A program made the position numbers and the translations under genes. 64,000 nucleotides of DNA from Terriglobales bacterium. GTDB lineage: Bacteria; Acidobacteriota; Terriglobia; Terriglobales; Acidobacteriaceae. Each line of letters begins with the position of its first letter. The stretch's first letter is position 1. The DNA lies in NCBI GenBank assembly GCA_035487355.1, contig DATHMF010000025.1:52401-116400 (forward strand), in the 5' to 3' direction. Shown one piece after another: positions 44,658 to 54,349 of this stretch. Under the pieces are notes generated by a model. It did not search any database. It was not told the DNA's origin and worked only from the letters and a program-made list of their open reading frames with translations.

Positions 44658-44891
44658 AAGCGATTGAATCCATAAGCTAGATGGTCTTGTCCCATGAACA
44701 TCTGGCTTAGCACTTTCGTTTGCAATCTGATACGTCTATCTTCATCCAATTCATTTCCATAGGTATCGCATCGAATACAATGGATAAAATTCTCTACATA
44801 GGGCTTCAACAAGTCGCAGACTGGTGGACTTAAAGCTGCGAACTGACCCTTTAGAACTGAGGACTGAGGACCAGGGACTGAGGACTGATTG

Positions 44892-45890
44892 ATGATCAAG
44901 GCTTTCTTCAAACTACTTGCCCTCCTGCTCCTTATCCTCGTGATGGTCGCGGGGTATTTTACCTACGCCCTGCTTGCGCCTGTGGGTTCGAGTGATCCCA
45001 ACTTCGTGCAACTGCATCCTGGCTCTTCCACGCGGCGCATCGCCAAAGACCTGCAGGCAGCGGGCGTGATCCGCAATTGGCAGGCGTTTTGGCTGCTGCA
45101 CTACTGGCGGCCACAGCCGCTGAAGGCAGGCGAGTACCTGTTCGACCATCCTGCGAACGCTTTGGAAGTTTTTGACCGCCTGGTGCGTGGCGATATCTAC
45201 ATACGTGAGGTCACGATTCCTGAGGGCTACAACATCTGGGACATCGCCTCGGCCATTCAAGAAGCCGGACTAGGGAAAAAAGAAGACTTCATCAAGGTTG
45301 CGCAGAACAACGCATTGATTTACGACCTTGATCCTCAGGCGCATTCGCTTGAGGGCTACCTGTTTCCCGATACCTACCACTTTACTCGCACGCAATCCAT
45401 GCAGGATATGGCAGCTGCCATGGTTCACCGCTTCCGCCAGGAGGCCCAGACGCTCGGGCTGAACTCCGATTACCACCGCATTGTTACCATGGCCTCCATC
45501 GTGGAAAAGGAAACTCCGGCGCCGGAAGAGCGGCCGCTGGTGGCCAGTGTTTATTACAACCGGCTCGCGCGCGGCATCGTCTTCGCGGCTGACCCAACGG
45601 TGATTTACGGTTCGATTCTGGCCAGCCGTTATCGCGGCACGATTTACAAATCCGACTTGCAGTTCGACTCACCATACAACACCTACAAATACGCCGGATT
45701 GCCGCCCGGCCCCATTGCCAGTCCGGGGAGCGCGGCGCTGGCAGCGGCCCTGCATCCCGCCGAGACCGACTATCTTTATTTCGTCAGCGACAACAACGGG
45801 CACAGCCGTTTTGCGCGCACCGCGCGTGAGCACGACCGCAATGTGGCCGCCTATCGTCACGCCGTCGCCAATTCCCAACAGAATCATTAA
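44892..45890 (+). CDS. mltG: Endolytic murein transglycosylase
   Basis: 332 residues (YceG). N-terminal membrane helix (about 7-28), LysM-like then lytic domain with catalytic Glu in M-A-S-I-V-E-K-E-T (near 204-206) and the G-L-P-P-G-P-I-A-S-P segment. Cuts nascent glycan strands in the periplasm and terminates peptidoglycan elongation. ATG 44892; a TTG three bases upstream is ignored. Follows ruvX, a common neighbour pair. Confidence 0.94.
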   Translation: MIKAFFKLLALLLLILVMVAGYFTYALLAPVGSSDPNFVQLHPGSSTRRIAKDLQAAGVIRNWQAFWLLHYWRPQPLKAGEYLFDHPANALEVFDRLVRGDIYIREVTIPEGYNIWDIASAIQEAGLGKKEDFIKVAQNNALIYDLDPQAHSLEGYLFPDTYHFTRTQSMQDMAAAMVHRFRQEAQTLGLNSDYHRIVTMASIVEKETPAPEERPLVASVYYNRLARGIVFAADPTVIYGSILASRYRGTIYKSDLQFDSPYNTYKYAGLPPGPIASPGSAALAAALHPAETDYLYFVSDNNGHSRFARTAREHDRNVAAYRHAVANSQQNH

Positions 45891-45907
45891 AATTAAAAGA
45901 AAGTACC

Positions 45908-46276
45908 TTGCCGCATAACTTTATTGGAATTGACCACGTGCAAATTGCCGCTCCGCCCGGAAGCGAGGTGCAGGCGCGCAATTTTTTTGCTGACGCACTG
46001 GGCATGACGGAGGTGCCCAAGCCGGTATCCCTGCGTGCACGCGGCGGGATATGGTTCCAGTGTGGGGCGCAGCAACTGCACGTTGGTATCGAGGCCGACT
46101 TTTCACCGGCGAAAAAAGCGCACCCCGCCATCCGCGTGCACAATCTCTCTGACTTGCGGTTGCGTTTACGGAACGCAGGCATCACGGTGATTGAAGACGA
46201 TAACCTGCCAGATGCAGAACGTTTTTATGTAAATGATCCATTTGGGAACCGCCTGGAGTTCCTACAGTTGAAATGA
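45908..46276 (+). CDS. VOC-family protein with TTG start
   Basis: 122 residues, single VOC domain: F-I-G-I-D-H-V-Q-I-A at the start, D-A-L-G-M-T-E-V near 30, and V-N-D-P-F-G-N-R-L-E-F-L at the end, matching glyoxalase/dioxygenase-like binding sites. Only TTG 45908 opens the frame before the first conserved strand; AGAAAG precedes it. It lies 18 bp after mltG. Metal-dependent lyase or thiol transferase; substrate unknown. Confidence 0.8.
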   Translation: MPHNFIGIDHVQIAAPPGSEVQARNFFADALGMTEVPKPVSLRARGGIWFQCGAQQLHVGIEADFSPAKKAHPAIRVHNLSDLRLRLRNAGITVIEDDNLPDAERFYVNDPFGNRLEFLQLK

Positions 46277-46393
46277 GAGTTCAAAAAATAAAGTATCTTT
46301 ACAATTTAGGCTGCCCAAAATGAATAAAATGCGTCTCATTTATACTAAAGAATTGTCCCAGCATAATTTTGAGCGATGGGTGTTAGGTCCACA

Positions 46394-47413
46394 ATGAGCC
46401 GCTTTCTTCGTTTGATGGTCATGGCTGTTATCCTGCTGCCGATGGCCGGCTGTGTTTTTCGTTCGCACCGGGTGGAGCAGCGCATCAGCACGGCCCACCT
46501 TCAAGAGGCGACCAAGGACCAACTCATCGAATTCATCAACAAGGAAGCGAACCAGGTCCAAAGCCTCAATGCTACGGTGGATATCTCTCCCGCGGTGGGC
46601 GGAAGCAAGAAGGGCCAGGTCACGGAATACACCGATATCAGCGGTTATGTCCTGGTGCGCAAGCCATCCATGTTGCGCATGATCGGATTGGCGCCGGTGA
46701 TTCGCAACCGCATGTTTGACATGGTGAGTGATGGGGTCAATTTTTCACTCTCGATCCCGCCCAAGAACAAATTCATCGTGGGCCGCAATGACACGATTCA
46801 TGCTGGCCATAGCGCGCTGGAAAATTTGCGTCCGCAGGCGATCTTCGATGCTCTTTTGTTGCGTGAGATTGATCCGCAGAATGAAATCGCCGTGCTGGAA
46901 AACACCTGGGAACCTGTGCTCGAGCCCAAGAGCAAAAAACCGGTCGAGGAACCCGACTACACCATTGACGTTATCATTAAAAACGGCGACGGTTGGCATC
47001 TTTCCCGCAAGATCATCTTCAACCGCGAAGACCTGCTGCCCAATCGTCAAATCATTTATGACAAGGCCGGCAACGTAGCCACGGACGCACGCTACGAAGC
47101 CTACGGCAACTACAACGGCATCCAGTTCCCCTCGAAGATCGGCATCAACCGCCCGCAAGAGGAATACGACATTATTTTAGAGGTGGTGAAGGCCAAGTTT
47201 AACGAGCCGCTCGCCGATGAGCAGTTTCAGTTGCCCCAGCCTCAAGGTTCGGAGCTGGTAAGGCTCGACCTGCCGGAGAGCCAACGTTTACAGATTCCGC
47301 AACCGCAGGTGCGCCAGAAAAAACCGAAGACACCACAATCTTATGGGCCAGGCGTTCAGAACGCGGATCCCCCTTCCGCCTCGCCTGACCACAGTCAGGA
47401 CGACAAGCAATGA
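46394..47413 (+). CDS. LolA-like outer-membrane or periplasmic lipoprotein
   Basis: 339 residues. Lipobox L-L-P-M-A-G-C with Cys20. The body (about 40-275) has the beta-rich, DUF4292/LolA-like half-barrel look: V-R-K-P-S-M-L-R, N-K-F-I-V-G and Y-G-N-Y-N-G-I-Q-F-P-S-K-I. The Pro/Gln/Lys tail (about 290-339) is disordered. Predicted to bind lipids or lipoproteins. Its stop overlaps the permease ATG by 4 bp (ATGA), so the two are coupled. ATG 46394 is chosen over 46376 to start the signal. Confidence 0.75.
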   Translation: MSRFLRLMVMAVILLPMAGCVFRSHRVEQRISTAHLQEATKDQLIEFINKEANQVQSLNATVDISPAVGGSKKGQVTEYTDISGYVLVRKPSMLRMIGLAPVIRNRMFDMVSDGVNFSLSIPPKNKFIVGRNDTIHAGHSALENLRPQAIFDALLLREIDPQNEIAVLENTWEPVLEPKSKKPVEEPDYTIDVIIKNGDGWHLSRKIIFNREDLLPNRQIIYDKAGNVATDARYEAYGNYNGIQFPSKIGINRPQEEYDIILEVVKAKFNEPLADEQFQLPQPQGSELVRLDLPESQRLQIPQPQVRQKKPKTPQSYGPGVQNADPPSASPDHSQDDKQ

Positions 47414-48513
47414 ACAAGCTGATTATTTCCAACCTTGTGCACCGGCCTATTCGCTCGCTGATCAGTATTACTGCGATCGCGATGGAGGTCACCCTGATTC
47501 TGGTGATCGTCGGACTCTCGCTGGGCATGCTGAATGACTCCAAGCGCCGTCAGGAGGGCATTGGCGCGGACGTGATGGTGCAACCGCCGGGAGCTTCCGG
47601 CCTGGGGTTGTTGTCGAGCGCGCCGGTTCCGGTCGGAGTTGCCGACAAGATCCGCGCCCTCAAGCATGTCAAAGCCGTTACCCCGATCATTACTCAATTC
47701 AATACGGCGGGGACGGTAGAAGTTCTTTATGGAATTGATCTCAAAAGCTTCGAGGATGTGGGCGGGCCGCTTCATTACCTGGAAGGGCGCCCGTTTCAGA
47801 AGCCTGATGAAATTCTGGTGGATGATTTTTTTGCCGACTACAAAAAGCTTCACGTCGGTTCCAAGATGGAACTCCTGAACCACACCTTTACCGTGAGCGG
47901 CATCGTCGAGCACGGGCGCGGAGCCCGCAAGTTTTTTCAGCTTACGGCTTTGCAGGACCTGTTGGGCGCCCAGGGCAAAGCTTCCATCTTCTACGTAAAA
48001 GCTGATGATCCCGACAACGCGCAGCTGGTGGCGGATGAAATCAAGGGTATTGACGGCATGCAACAGTACACGGTCCGCACCATGAGGGAATGGCTGACCT
48101 TGATGACGCCCGACAAAGTTCCCGGACTAGGGATTTTTATTCAGGTGGTGGTCGGGGTCGCGGTCGTGATTGGCTTCATTGTCATTTTCCAGGCCATGTA
48201 TACCGCGGTGATGGAGCGCACCCGCGAGATTGGCATTCTGAAGTCCTTGGGCGCTTCCAAGGCTTACATCATGAACGTGGTGCTGCGCGAAACAGCTTTA
48301 TTGTCTATCGCAGGAATTGTGCTCGGAGTGTTGATTAGTGCCATAGCGCAGCGCGGGCTGGTGCAGCACTTTCCCACGATTCGTGTCGAGTTGACCGGGC
48401 AATGGATTCTCAACGCAGTCGTGATTGCGCTGGTGGGCGCGCTTCTGGGCGCTATTTATCCTGCCTTTAAGGCCGCGCAGAAAGATCCTATTGATGCCCT
48501 GGCCTACGAATAG
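47410..48513 (+). CDS. FtsX/LolC-type ABC transporter permease without an adjacent ATPase
   Basis: 367 residues. An N-terminal membrane helix (about 15-40), a periplasmic domain (about 50-235) and three C-terminal helices (about 245-265, 295-315, 335-355) give the MacB/LolC layout. Family segments include M-E-R-T-R-E-I-G-I-L-K-S-L-G-A-S. Probably extracts or moves lipoprotein or lipid with the preceding lipoprotein. No LolD-like ATPase is encoded nearby, which is unusual. Confidence 0.85.
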   Translation: MNKLIISNLVHRPIRSLISITAIAMEVTLILVIVGLSLGMLNDSKRRQEGIGADVMVQPPGASGLGLLSSAPVPVGVADKIRALKHVKAVTPIITQFNTAGTVEVLYGIDLKSFEDVGGPLHYLEGRPFQKPDEILVDDFFADYKKLHVGSKMELLNHTFTVSGIVEHGRGARKFFQLTALQDLLGAQGKASIFYVKADDPDNAQLVADEIKGIDGMQQYTVRTMREWLTLMTPDKVPGLGIFIQVVVGVAVVIGFIVIFQAMYTAVMERTREIGILKSLGASKAYIMNVVLRETALLSIAGIVLGVLISAIAQRGLVQHFPTIRVELTGQWILNAVVIALVGALLGAIYPAFKAAQKDPIDALAYE

Positions 48514-48585
48514 TGGTGGGGAGTCTGGATTTTTAAAATCCGTGATCATCCATAAAATCCCTGGTTAATTTTTTGACTTTCTTGT

Positions 48586-48624
48586 GCATGGAGACGAGAG
48601 CCTCTAATATGTAAGACTCCATGC
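48586..48624 (+). promoter_or_regulatory. Hairpin sequestering the yhhQ start codon
   Basis: GCATGGAG (48586-48593) pairs perfectly with CTCCATGC (48617-48624), burying ATG 48621. In the loop, ATG-TAA (48609-48614) is a minimal start-stop. No preQ1 riboswitch consensus is seen. Could be a translational switch. Confidence 0.5.
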
Positions 48625-49364
48625 GCTTATCATCGCTCCTCAATATTTCTGCCACGCAGCGCCGCCTGAGTTCTTTCCGTTTGTACGACTTGCTGGTGCA
48701 CGTGTTCGTAGTCATCCTGCTGATCTCGAATATCGTCGCTCCCAAGATTTGCGCCTTCGGCCCGTTCCGCCTCAGCGGGGCGCAGTTATTGTTTCCGCTG
48801 ACCTACATCTTCGGCGACATCTTTACTGAGGTCTACGGATACGCTGGCTCGCGCCGCGCCATCTGGCTGGGTTTCTTTTCTTCGGCCCTGCTGGCGCTTA
48901 TGAGCTTTATTGTGGTGCGCCTTCCCCCGGCGCCGGAGTTTCACAGCCAAGCCGCGCTGGCCACAGTGCTCAACCCTATTACGCGCGTGCTTGCCGCTAG
49001 CCTGATTGCCTTCTGGGGCGGGGAGTTCGTCAACTCCTACGTGCTGGCTAAGATGAAGCTGTTTACCAAGGGACGCTGGCTTTGGACGCGTACCGTAGGT
49101 TCTACCGTTGCCGGCCAGGCGGTGGACACTATTCTGGTCATCGTCGTACTCTTCTACGGCAAATATTCCTGGCTGCTTATGGGCAAACTCATCGTTTCCG
49201 GATACCTATTCAAAGTGACGTATGAAGTTCTAGCCACCCCGTTAACCTATTGGGTAGTGAACTCGCTCAAGCGCGCTGAAGGCGTGGATGTCTACGATCG
49301 AGGTACGAATTTCAATCCGTTTGGCAAGGAGCAGGTGAAGGAGTCGCAGGAAGCAACGGCGTGA
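48621..49364 (+). CDS. yhhQ: Queuosine precursor transporter (YhhQ/DUF165)
   Basis: 247 residues with about six membrane helices: I-L-L-I-S-N-I-V, L-F-P-L-T-Y-I-F-G-D-I-F-T-E-V-Y-G (a family hallmark), W-G-G-E-F-V-N-S-Y, W-T-R-T-V-G-S-T. Takes up preQ0/preQ1-type bases in the inner membrane. ATG 48621 lies in the arm of a hairpin. No other queuosine gene is in the window. Confidence 0.88.
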   Translation: MRLSSLLNISATQRRLSSFRLYDLLVHVFVVILLISNIVAPKICAFGPFRLSGAQLLFPLTYIFGDIFTEVYGYAGSRRAIWLGFFSSALLALMSFIVVRLPPAPEFHSQAALATVLNPITRVLAASLIAFWGGEFVNSYVLAKMKLFTKGRWLWTRTVGSTVAGQAVDTILVIVVLFYGKYSWLLMGKLIVSGYLFKVTYEVLATPLTYWVVNSLKRAEGVDVYDRGTNFNPFGKEQVKESQEATA

Positions 49365-49398
49365 AAGCGCAGATTAGAATCTTGCCGAGTAAGCCGAT

Positions 49399-50220
49399 TT
49401 AATGGTAAAGATGAAAAGTAACGTCAACATTGAGTTGTACTGCGACGGGTTCGCCGTTTCTCATGGCGGGCTCGAAAGTCCATTCGGAAACTGCTTGCAC
49501 GGCGCTTCCGTCCAACCCCGAGCCTAAACATCGAACAACCCGGATGCGCACCACTTTTCCTTTTTCATCAACTACCAGCCATAGTATGACATCACCTGCA
49601 ATTCCGGCTCTTCGTGCGTCTTCTGAATATTCCGGGTCGGGCGTATGAATGGACTTAGGCGCACTAACATTTTCTTTTTCTGAAGCGCCGTCTTTTTTTA
49701 CCCTGGTTACTTCATGTGCCGCAGGATCGAAATCAGCGGCCCGCCATGCATCTGGGATCAACTTGTCTAAATCATCATCCCGGGTAAAAAATACTTTTTG
49801 AAAAACCCCAAGGATGGTTGGCTCATCCATCTGGGTGGAACCGAACTCGATATCGAGCTGCAGGTTCGTGCCCTGGCGGATAAGCTTTGAGAATTCTTTT
49901 TTCTTGTTGTCGTACTCACCAACGATGCGCGGTCCGCGAAGAATAAGTTTGTCTTTCTTGACCTCAACCTTCTCAATCTGGAACTGGGCAGCACACCAGC
50001 ACCCCTTGTAGCCGACCGTCTTATCCCCTTTGACCAAGGCGCCCTGGGAATCGAAGGTCAGGTGGTCGCCACCATAAAAATTGCGGATCAGGAGTACTTT
50101 CTTCAGAAACCTCTCTTGCAAATGTTTTTGCAAATCTTTGGCCTCGTCGGCCTGAAGCGGGATAAAAGCCAGGACAAGCACTGCCAGAACAGGTATCCGA
50201 GATTGCATCAGGAATCTCAT
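49399..50220 (-). CDS. Periplasmic TonB-C-terminal-domain protein
   Basis: 273 residues. Signal peptide from ATG 50220 (M-R-F-L-M-Q-S-R-I...I-P-L-Q-A). A central Lys/Asp-rich domain (about 45-180) has C-W-C. The C-terminal TonB_C fold (P-D-P-E-Y-S-E-D-A-R-R-A-G-I-A-G, then S-E-W-T-F-E-P-A) begins near 195. No N-terminal anchor or ExbBD partner, so probably not energising transport. Convergent with yhhQ. Confidence 0.8.
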   Translation of the reverse strand: MRFLMQSRIPVLAVLVLAFIPLQADEAKDLQKHLQERFLKKVLLIRNFYGGDHLTFDSQGALVKGDKTVGYKGCWCAAQFQIEKVEVKKDKLILRGPRIVGEYDNKKKEFSKLIRQGTNLQLDIEFGSTQMDEPTILGVFQKVFFTRDDDLDKLIPDAWRAADFDPAAHEVTRVKKDGASEKENVSAPKSIHTPDPEYSEDARRAGIAGDVILWLVVDEKGKVVRIRVVRCLGSGLDGSAVQAVSEWTFEPAMRNGEPVAVQLNVDVTFHLYH

Positions 50221-50489
50221 ACTGTGGTTACAAGGGTGTGGCAACAGGTTACCATTATTTATTTGGTTGGTTTCGGTTCACCGAAGGGTGCCAGCCCCCA
50301 TTCCTGCGTTGACAGTGGTCTGGGCTCTAGGCTATCCTTAAATCTCTGTTAGTCTGCAGTTGGCCCGCCCGTGGGTGGCTCCGTGATTTGAGCCGGAGTT
50401 GGCCCATCATGCAGTAATCGAGAGAGCGGTTTTCTGCGGTTCTTTCATTATTTATATTTTTCTTTCATTTTTGATTGGGAGAAAGTTCT

Positions 50490-50921
50490 ATGTCTACGTA
50501 TTTCCCCGGAGAGGGCGAAATCGCGCGCAAGTGGTATGTGGTGGATGCCGATGGGCAAACCCTCGGCCGTCTGGCCGCTCGCGTGGCGCGCATCCTTACC
50601 GGCAAAGAGAATGCTGCTTATACGCCTTTTCTGGATACCGGCGACCATGTGGTCGTTATTAACGCGGAAAAAATCCGCGTCACCGGGCTCAAGAGCGAGC
50701 AGAAGATGTACCACCACTACACCGGCTATCCTGGCGGCTTGAGATCAGAGCAGCTCCGCAAGCGCATTATCCGCAAGCCCGAGGCGGTTGTGGAAGGAGC
50801 CATTTTGGGAATGCTGCCCAAATCGAAACTGGGACGCGCCATGGCTTCGAAGCTAAAAGTTTATCGTGGTGACAAACATCCCCACGCGGCGCAGAAGCCT
50901 CAAGCTCTGAAGCTGGCATAA
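50490..50921 (+). CDS. rplM: 50S ribosomal protein L13
   Basis: 143 residues of the large subunit. Signature [22 protein letters not shown] and [16 protein letters not shown] 8 bases before ATG 50490 sets the start. First gene of the rplM-rpsI-rpsB-tsf-pyrH-frr series. The region 50245-50489 holds a leader, not a gene. Confidence 0.98.
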   Translation: MSTYFPGEGEIARKWYVVDADGQTLGRLAARVARILTGKENAAYTPFLDTGDHVVVINAEKIRVTGLKSEQKMYHHYTGYPGGLRSEQLRKRIIRKPEAVVEGAILGMLPKSKLGRAMASKLKVYRGDKHPHAAQKPQALKLA

Positions 50922-50969
50922 CACCGAGTACTCACTTTGTGAGTACGACCTATTTTTTAAGGATTGAGA

Positions 50970-51365
<396 letters not shown>

Positions 51366-51385
51366 TTTTGGAGAGTACAAGTTTT

Positions 51386-51467
51386 CTCGGGTCCAACTGC
51401 TTTTGGTTGGAACCGAGATAAGCAGCACACAGTAGTAAATTTTCCCGCACTCGTTTCATGGTGCGGG
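51386..51467 (+). promoter_or_regulatory. Two hairpins in the rpsI-rpsB gap
   Basis: CTCGGGTCCAAC and GTTGGAACCGAG (51386-51417, one mismatch) form a first hairpin. CCCGCAC (51444-51450) with GTGCGGG (51461-51467) forms a second. No T-run follows either. A likely S2 leader, or transcript stabiliser, upstream of rpsB. Confidence 0.45.
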
Positions 51468-51546
51468 TGACGGGAATGTAATCCTGAGCGATACAGGCCG
51501 CAATGGGCCCCGCAAGGGATGCAATCCAATTTCAAAGGAGGGTTGT

Positions 51547-52500
51547 TTGGCGACAATTACCATGAAAGAACTGCTCGAAGCGGGCGTCCACTTTGGGCAT
51601 CAAACCAAGCGCTGGAATCCCAAGATGAAGGAATACATCTTCGGCGAGCGCAATGGCATTTACATCATTGACCTGCAGAAGACGCTGAAGATGTTCAAAG
51701 ATGCGTCCAAGTATGTGCAGGATGCGGCCGCCGAAGGCAAGATCATTCTTTTTGTCGGCACCAAGCGTCAGGCGCAGGAAGCGATCTCCGAAGAGGCCAC
51801 CAAGTGCGGCATGTTCTACGTGAACAACCGCTGGCTGGGGGGCCTGCTTACCAACTGGGTGACCGTGCAAAAGTCGGTCAAGCGGCTCAAGGAACTCGAC
51901 GAGATGGCCACCGATGGCCGTTACGACCTGCTCCCCAAGAAAGAAGTCATCAAGCTGGAGCGCGAGCGTAAGCACCTGCAGGCCAACCTGGCGGGCATCA
52001 AGAACATGAACCGCCTGCCCGATATCCTGTTCGTGGTTGACTCCAACAAAGAGCAGATCGCGGTCAAGGAAGCGCGCAAGCTGGGCATTCCGGTCGTCGC
52101 CGTGGTGGATACCAATTGCGACCCGACCGAAGTGGATATGGTCATCCCCGGTAACGATGACGCGCTGCGTGCCATACGGTTGTTTACTTCTAAGGTTTCT
52201 GAGTCTATCGCCGAGGGCGTGCAGACTGGCATGAAATCCGGCGAATTGGCTGCGCTTGCCGAGGGTCAGGCTGCTGAAGCTGGTTCCGAAGCTGCTCCCG
52301 TCTCCTACGATGAGGAAGGGAAGGAGTATCCCGGCGAACCCAGCGAAATTGCAGTGGGTGCGCAGCCCGATGCCGACAACATCAGTATGGAAGAGGTCCT
52401 GGAACAGACTGCCTCCAAAGGGCGCAAGCTCCCTGCAGCAGCGGCCCCGGTAGAACCGGTTGAAGCCGGCCCTGACCAGGTTGAATCGCGCACGCTGTAA
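51547..52500 (+). CDS. rpsB: 30S ribosomal protein S2 with long C-terminal extension
   Basis: 317 residues against about 230-260 usually. TTG 51547 starts it, preceded by AAAGGAGG. Core: [24 protein letters not shown] near 190, then G-N-D-D-A. Residues from about 230 are Ala/Glu/Pro-rich and unstructured in look. No other start exists before the conserved strand. Confidence 0.95.
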   Translation: MATITMKELLEAGVHFGHQTKRWNPKMKEYIFGERNGIYIIDLQKTLKMFKDASKYVQDAAAEGKIILFVGTKRQAQEAISEEATKCGMFYVNNRWLGGLLTNWVTVQKSVKRLKELDEMATDGRYDLLPKKEVIKLERERKHLQANLAGIKNMNRLPDILFVVDSNKEQIAVKEARKLGIPVVAVVDTNCDPTEVDMVIPGNDDALRAIRLFTSKVSESIAEGVQTGMKSGELAALAEGQAAEAGSEAAPVSYDEEGKEYPGEPSEIAVGAQPDADNISMEEVLEQTASKGRKLPAAAAPVEPVEAGPDQVESRTL

Positions 52501-52545
52501 AATAGAGCCTAACCCCTGTTTCGCATGTGAGCGGAAGCAGAAATC

Positions 52546-52621
52546 AGGCCACGGATTTTCACGGATCAACACGGATCCCTTGAATAGAAATCCGTGCTCA
52601 TCCGTGAGGATGTGTGGCCTT
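52546..52621. repeat. Inverted repeat in the rpsB-tsf gap
   Basis: AGGCCAC (52546) and GTGGCCT (near 52614) flank CACGGATCAACACGGAT (52560-52576) and ATCCGTGCTCATCCGTGAGGA. ATCCGTG-type words also occur at 48539-48555. It lies inside the ribosomal operon without disrupting it. Confidence 0.7.
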
Positions 52622-52671
52622 TGCCGCGTTTAGAGAAGCACGACGAATTTATTTAGAAAGGCATTACAGAA

Positions 52672-53331
52672 ATGGGTACGAGTACCATGAATATTTCCGC
52701 CGCCCTGGTAAAAGAGCTTCGCGACAAAACCGGAGCTCCCATGATGGATTGCAAGCAAGCGCTCACCGAATCCAAGGGTGACATTGAAGGCGCCATCATA
52801 CATCTGCGCAAGAGAGGCATTGCTACTGCGGCCAAGAAGGCGGCCCGCGTGACCAGCGAAGGCTCCGTCACCAGCTACATTCATGCTGGAGGCAAGATCG
52901 GAGTGTTGCTTGAGGTCAACTGCGAGAGCGACTTCGTAGCGCGCAACGAACACTTCCAGGAGCTGGTGCACGATATTGCCATGCACATCGCCGCCAGCGA
53001 TCCCAAGTTCGTTCGCCGGGAAGATGTGACCGCCGCCGATTTCGAGCGTGAAAAAGAAATCTATCGCGCGCAGGCGGCTGCTACCGGCAAACCGGCCAAC
53101 GTGGTGGAAAAGATCGTCGAAGGCAAGATGTCGAAGTTTTATGAAGAGGTCTGCCTGCTCGATCAGCCCTTTATCAAGGACCAGACCATCTCCGTCGGCC
53201 AGCTCATTGCCACCACGATCGGCAAGCTGGGCGAAAACATCTCCGTACGTCGCTTTGCCCGTTTCAAGGTTGGTGACGTTGGCGAGACTATCGCTATTAC
53301 CAAGCCGGCGCCCGAAGCTGAAGAGAAGTAA
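52672..53331 (+). CDS. tsf: Translation elongation factor Ts
   Basis: 219 residues. Guanine-nucleotide exchange factor for EF-Tu. Core signatures L-R-D-K-T-G-A-P-M-M-D-C-K-Q-A-L near 20 and I-G-V-L-L-E-V-N-C-E-S-D-F-V-A-R near 80. Somewhat shorter than the E. coli protein (one coiled coil), as in many phyla. ATG 52672. Followed by a terminator. Confidence 0.96.
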   Translation: MGTSTMNISAALVKELRDKTGAPMMDCKQALTESKGDIEGAIIHLRKRGIATAAKKAARVTSEGSVTSYIHAGGKIGVLLEVNCESDFVARNEHFQELVHDIAMHIAASDPKFVRREDVTAADFEREKEIYRAQAAATGKPANVVEKIVEGKMSKFYEEVCLLDQPFIKDQTISVGQLIATTIGKLGENISVRRFARFKVGDVGETIAITKPAPEAEEK

Positions 53332-53371
53332 GTTAGGCTCAAGTTCACCGGAATTTAACAATGCGACTGAA

Positions 53372-53400
53372 AACCCGATGCCAGGCATCGGGTTTTTTTA
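53372..53400 (+). terminator. Rho-independent terminator after tsf
   Basis: AACCCGATGCC (53372-53382) and GGCATCGGGTT (53384-53394) pair; TTTTTTT runs into 53399. It separates rplM-tsf from pyrH-frr transcription. Confidence 0.85.
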
Positions 53401-53485
53401 TTCCACGCGCACAAACCGCATTTGAGACCGCCGCCTGCGATAAAATACAACCTAAGGAATCAAATCCGGACCCAAGGATTACCCT

Positions 53486-54199
53486 CTGACTACCGCATTT
53501 AAACGCATCCTGTTGAAGATTTCCGGCGAGGCCCTGGCCGCCAAACAAGGCTTTGGTGTTGACGTCACCCGTATTCACGAAGTCGCCGGCGAGATCAGAG
53601 AGGTACATAGCCTGGGCGTGGAAATTGCAATTGTGGTTGGAGGCGGAAACTTTTTCCGCGGCGTGGCCGAGCAGGCGCGCGACATGGACCGCGTCTCGGC
53701 CGACCATATGGGCATGCTGGCCACGGTCATCAACGCCCTTGCCCTGCAGGACGCTCTGGAAAAGCAACAGGTCTATACCCGCGTCATGACCGCCATTGAG
53801 ATGAACCAGGTCGCCGAGCCTTTCATCCGGCGCCGGGCCATTCGGCACCTTGAAAAAGGACGAGTCGTTATCTTTGCCGCTGGCACCGGCAGCCCGTATT
53901 TTTCCACCGATACCGCCGCCTCGCTGCGTGCCATGGAAATCAAGGCTGACGCTATTCTGAAGGCCACCAAGGTTGAGGGCATCTACGACGCCGATCCCAA
54001 CCTGGTGAAAGATGCCATCATGTTTGACAAGATCACCTATCTCGAATTCCTCAAGCGCGGTCTCAAGGTCATGGATTCCACCGCCATCAGCATGTGCAAA
54101 GACAATAGTCTGCCCATCGTGATCTTCAATCTGAACAAGCACGGCAACATCCGCCGCGTGGTAACCGGAGAGAAGGTAGGCTCGCTGGTCATCGCGTAG
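53486..54199 (+). CDS. pyrH: UMP kinase with CTG start
   Basis: 237 residues if started at CTG 53486. UMP to UDP phosphorylation in the cytosol. [12 protein letters not shown] begins at residue 6, and G-G-G-N-F-F-R-G, D-x-M-G and [11 protein letters not shown] follow. AAGGA (53474-53478) is 7 bases before CTG. In-frame TAA at 53453 and no ATG/GTG/TTG before 53513; TTG 53513 would delete the conserved first strand. So CTG (or less likely ATC) starts it. Confidence 0.93.
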   Translation: MTTAFKRILLKISGEALAAKQGFGVDVTRIHEVAGEIREVHSLGVEIAIVVGGGNFFRGVAEQARDMDRVSADHMGMLATVINALALQDALEKQQVYTRVMTAIEMNQVAEPFIRRRAIRHLEKGRVVIFAAGTGSPYFSTDTAASLRAMEIKADAILKATKVEGIYDADPNLVKDAIMFDKITYLEFLKRGLKVMDSTAISMCKDNSLPIVIFNLNKHGNIRRVVTGEKVGSLVIA

Positions 54200-54349
54200 A
54201 TGTAAAGTGACGTCGAGCGCCAGAACTGGGATCCCCAACCCGTGCCGATTTTGGTCGCAATGTGCGAACCCTAGGTAAACGATAAACGTCCCAATTGCCA
54301 ACTAACTAATTTATAATCATCGCTTTATCCTCGCATGGAGTGATGCGCT

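Noticed and set aside
48514..48620. preQ1 riboswitch before yhhQ
   Set aside because: Neither the type I nor type II consensus could be fitted; only a simple start-codon hairpin is supported.
51532..52572. 346-aa frame opposite rpsB
   Set aside because: Shadow of rpsB; composition (His/Gly-rich) is typical of antisense and has no ribosome site.
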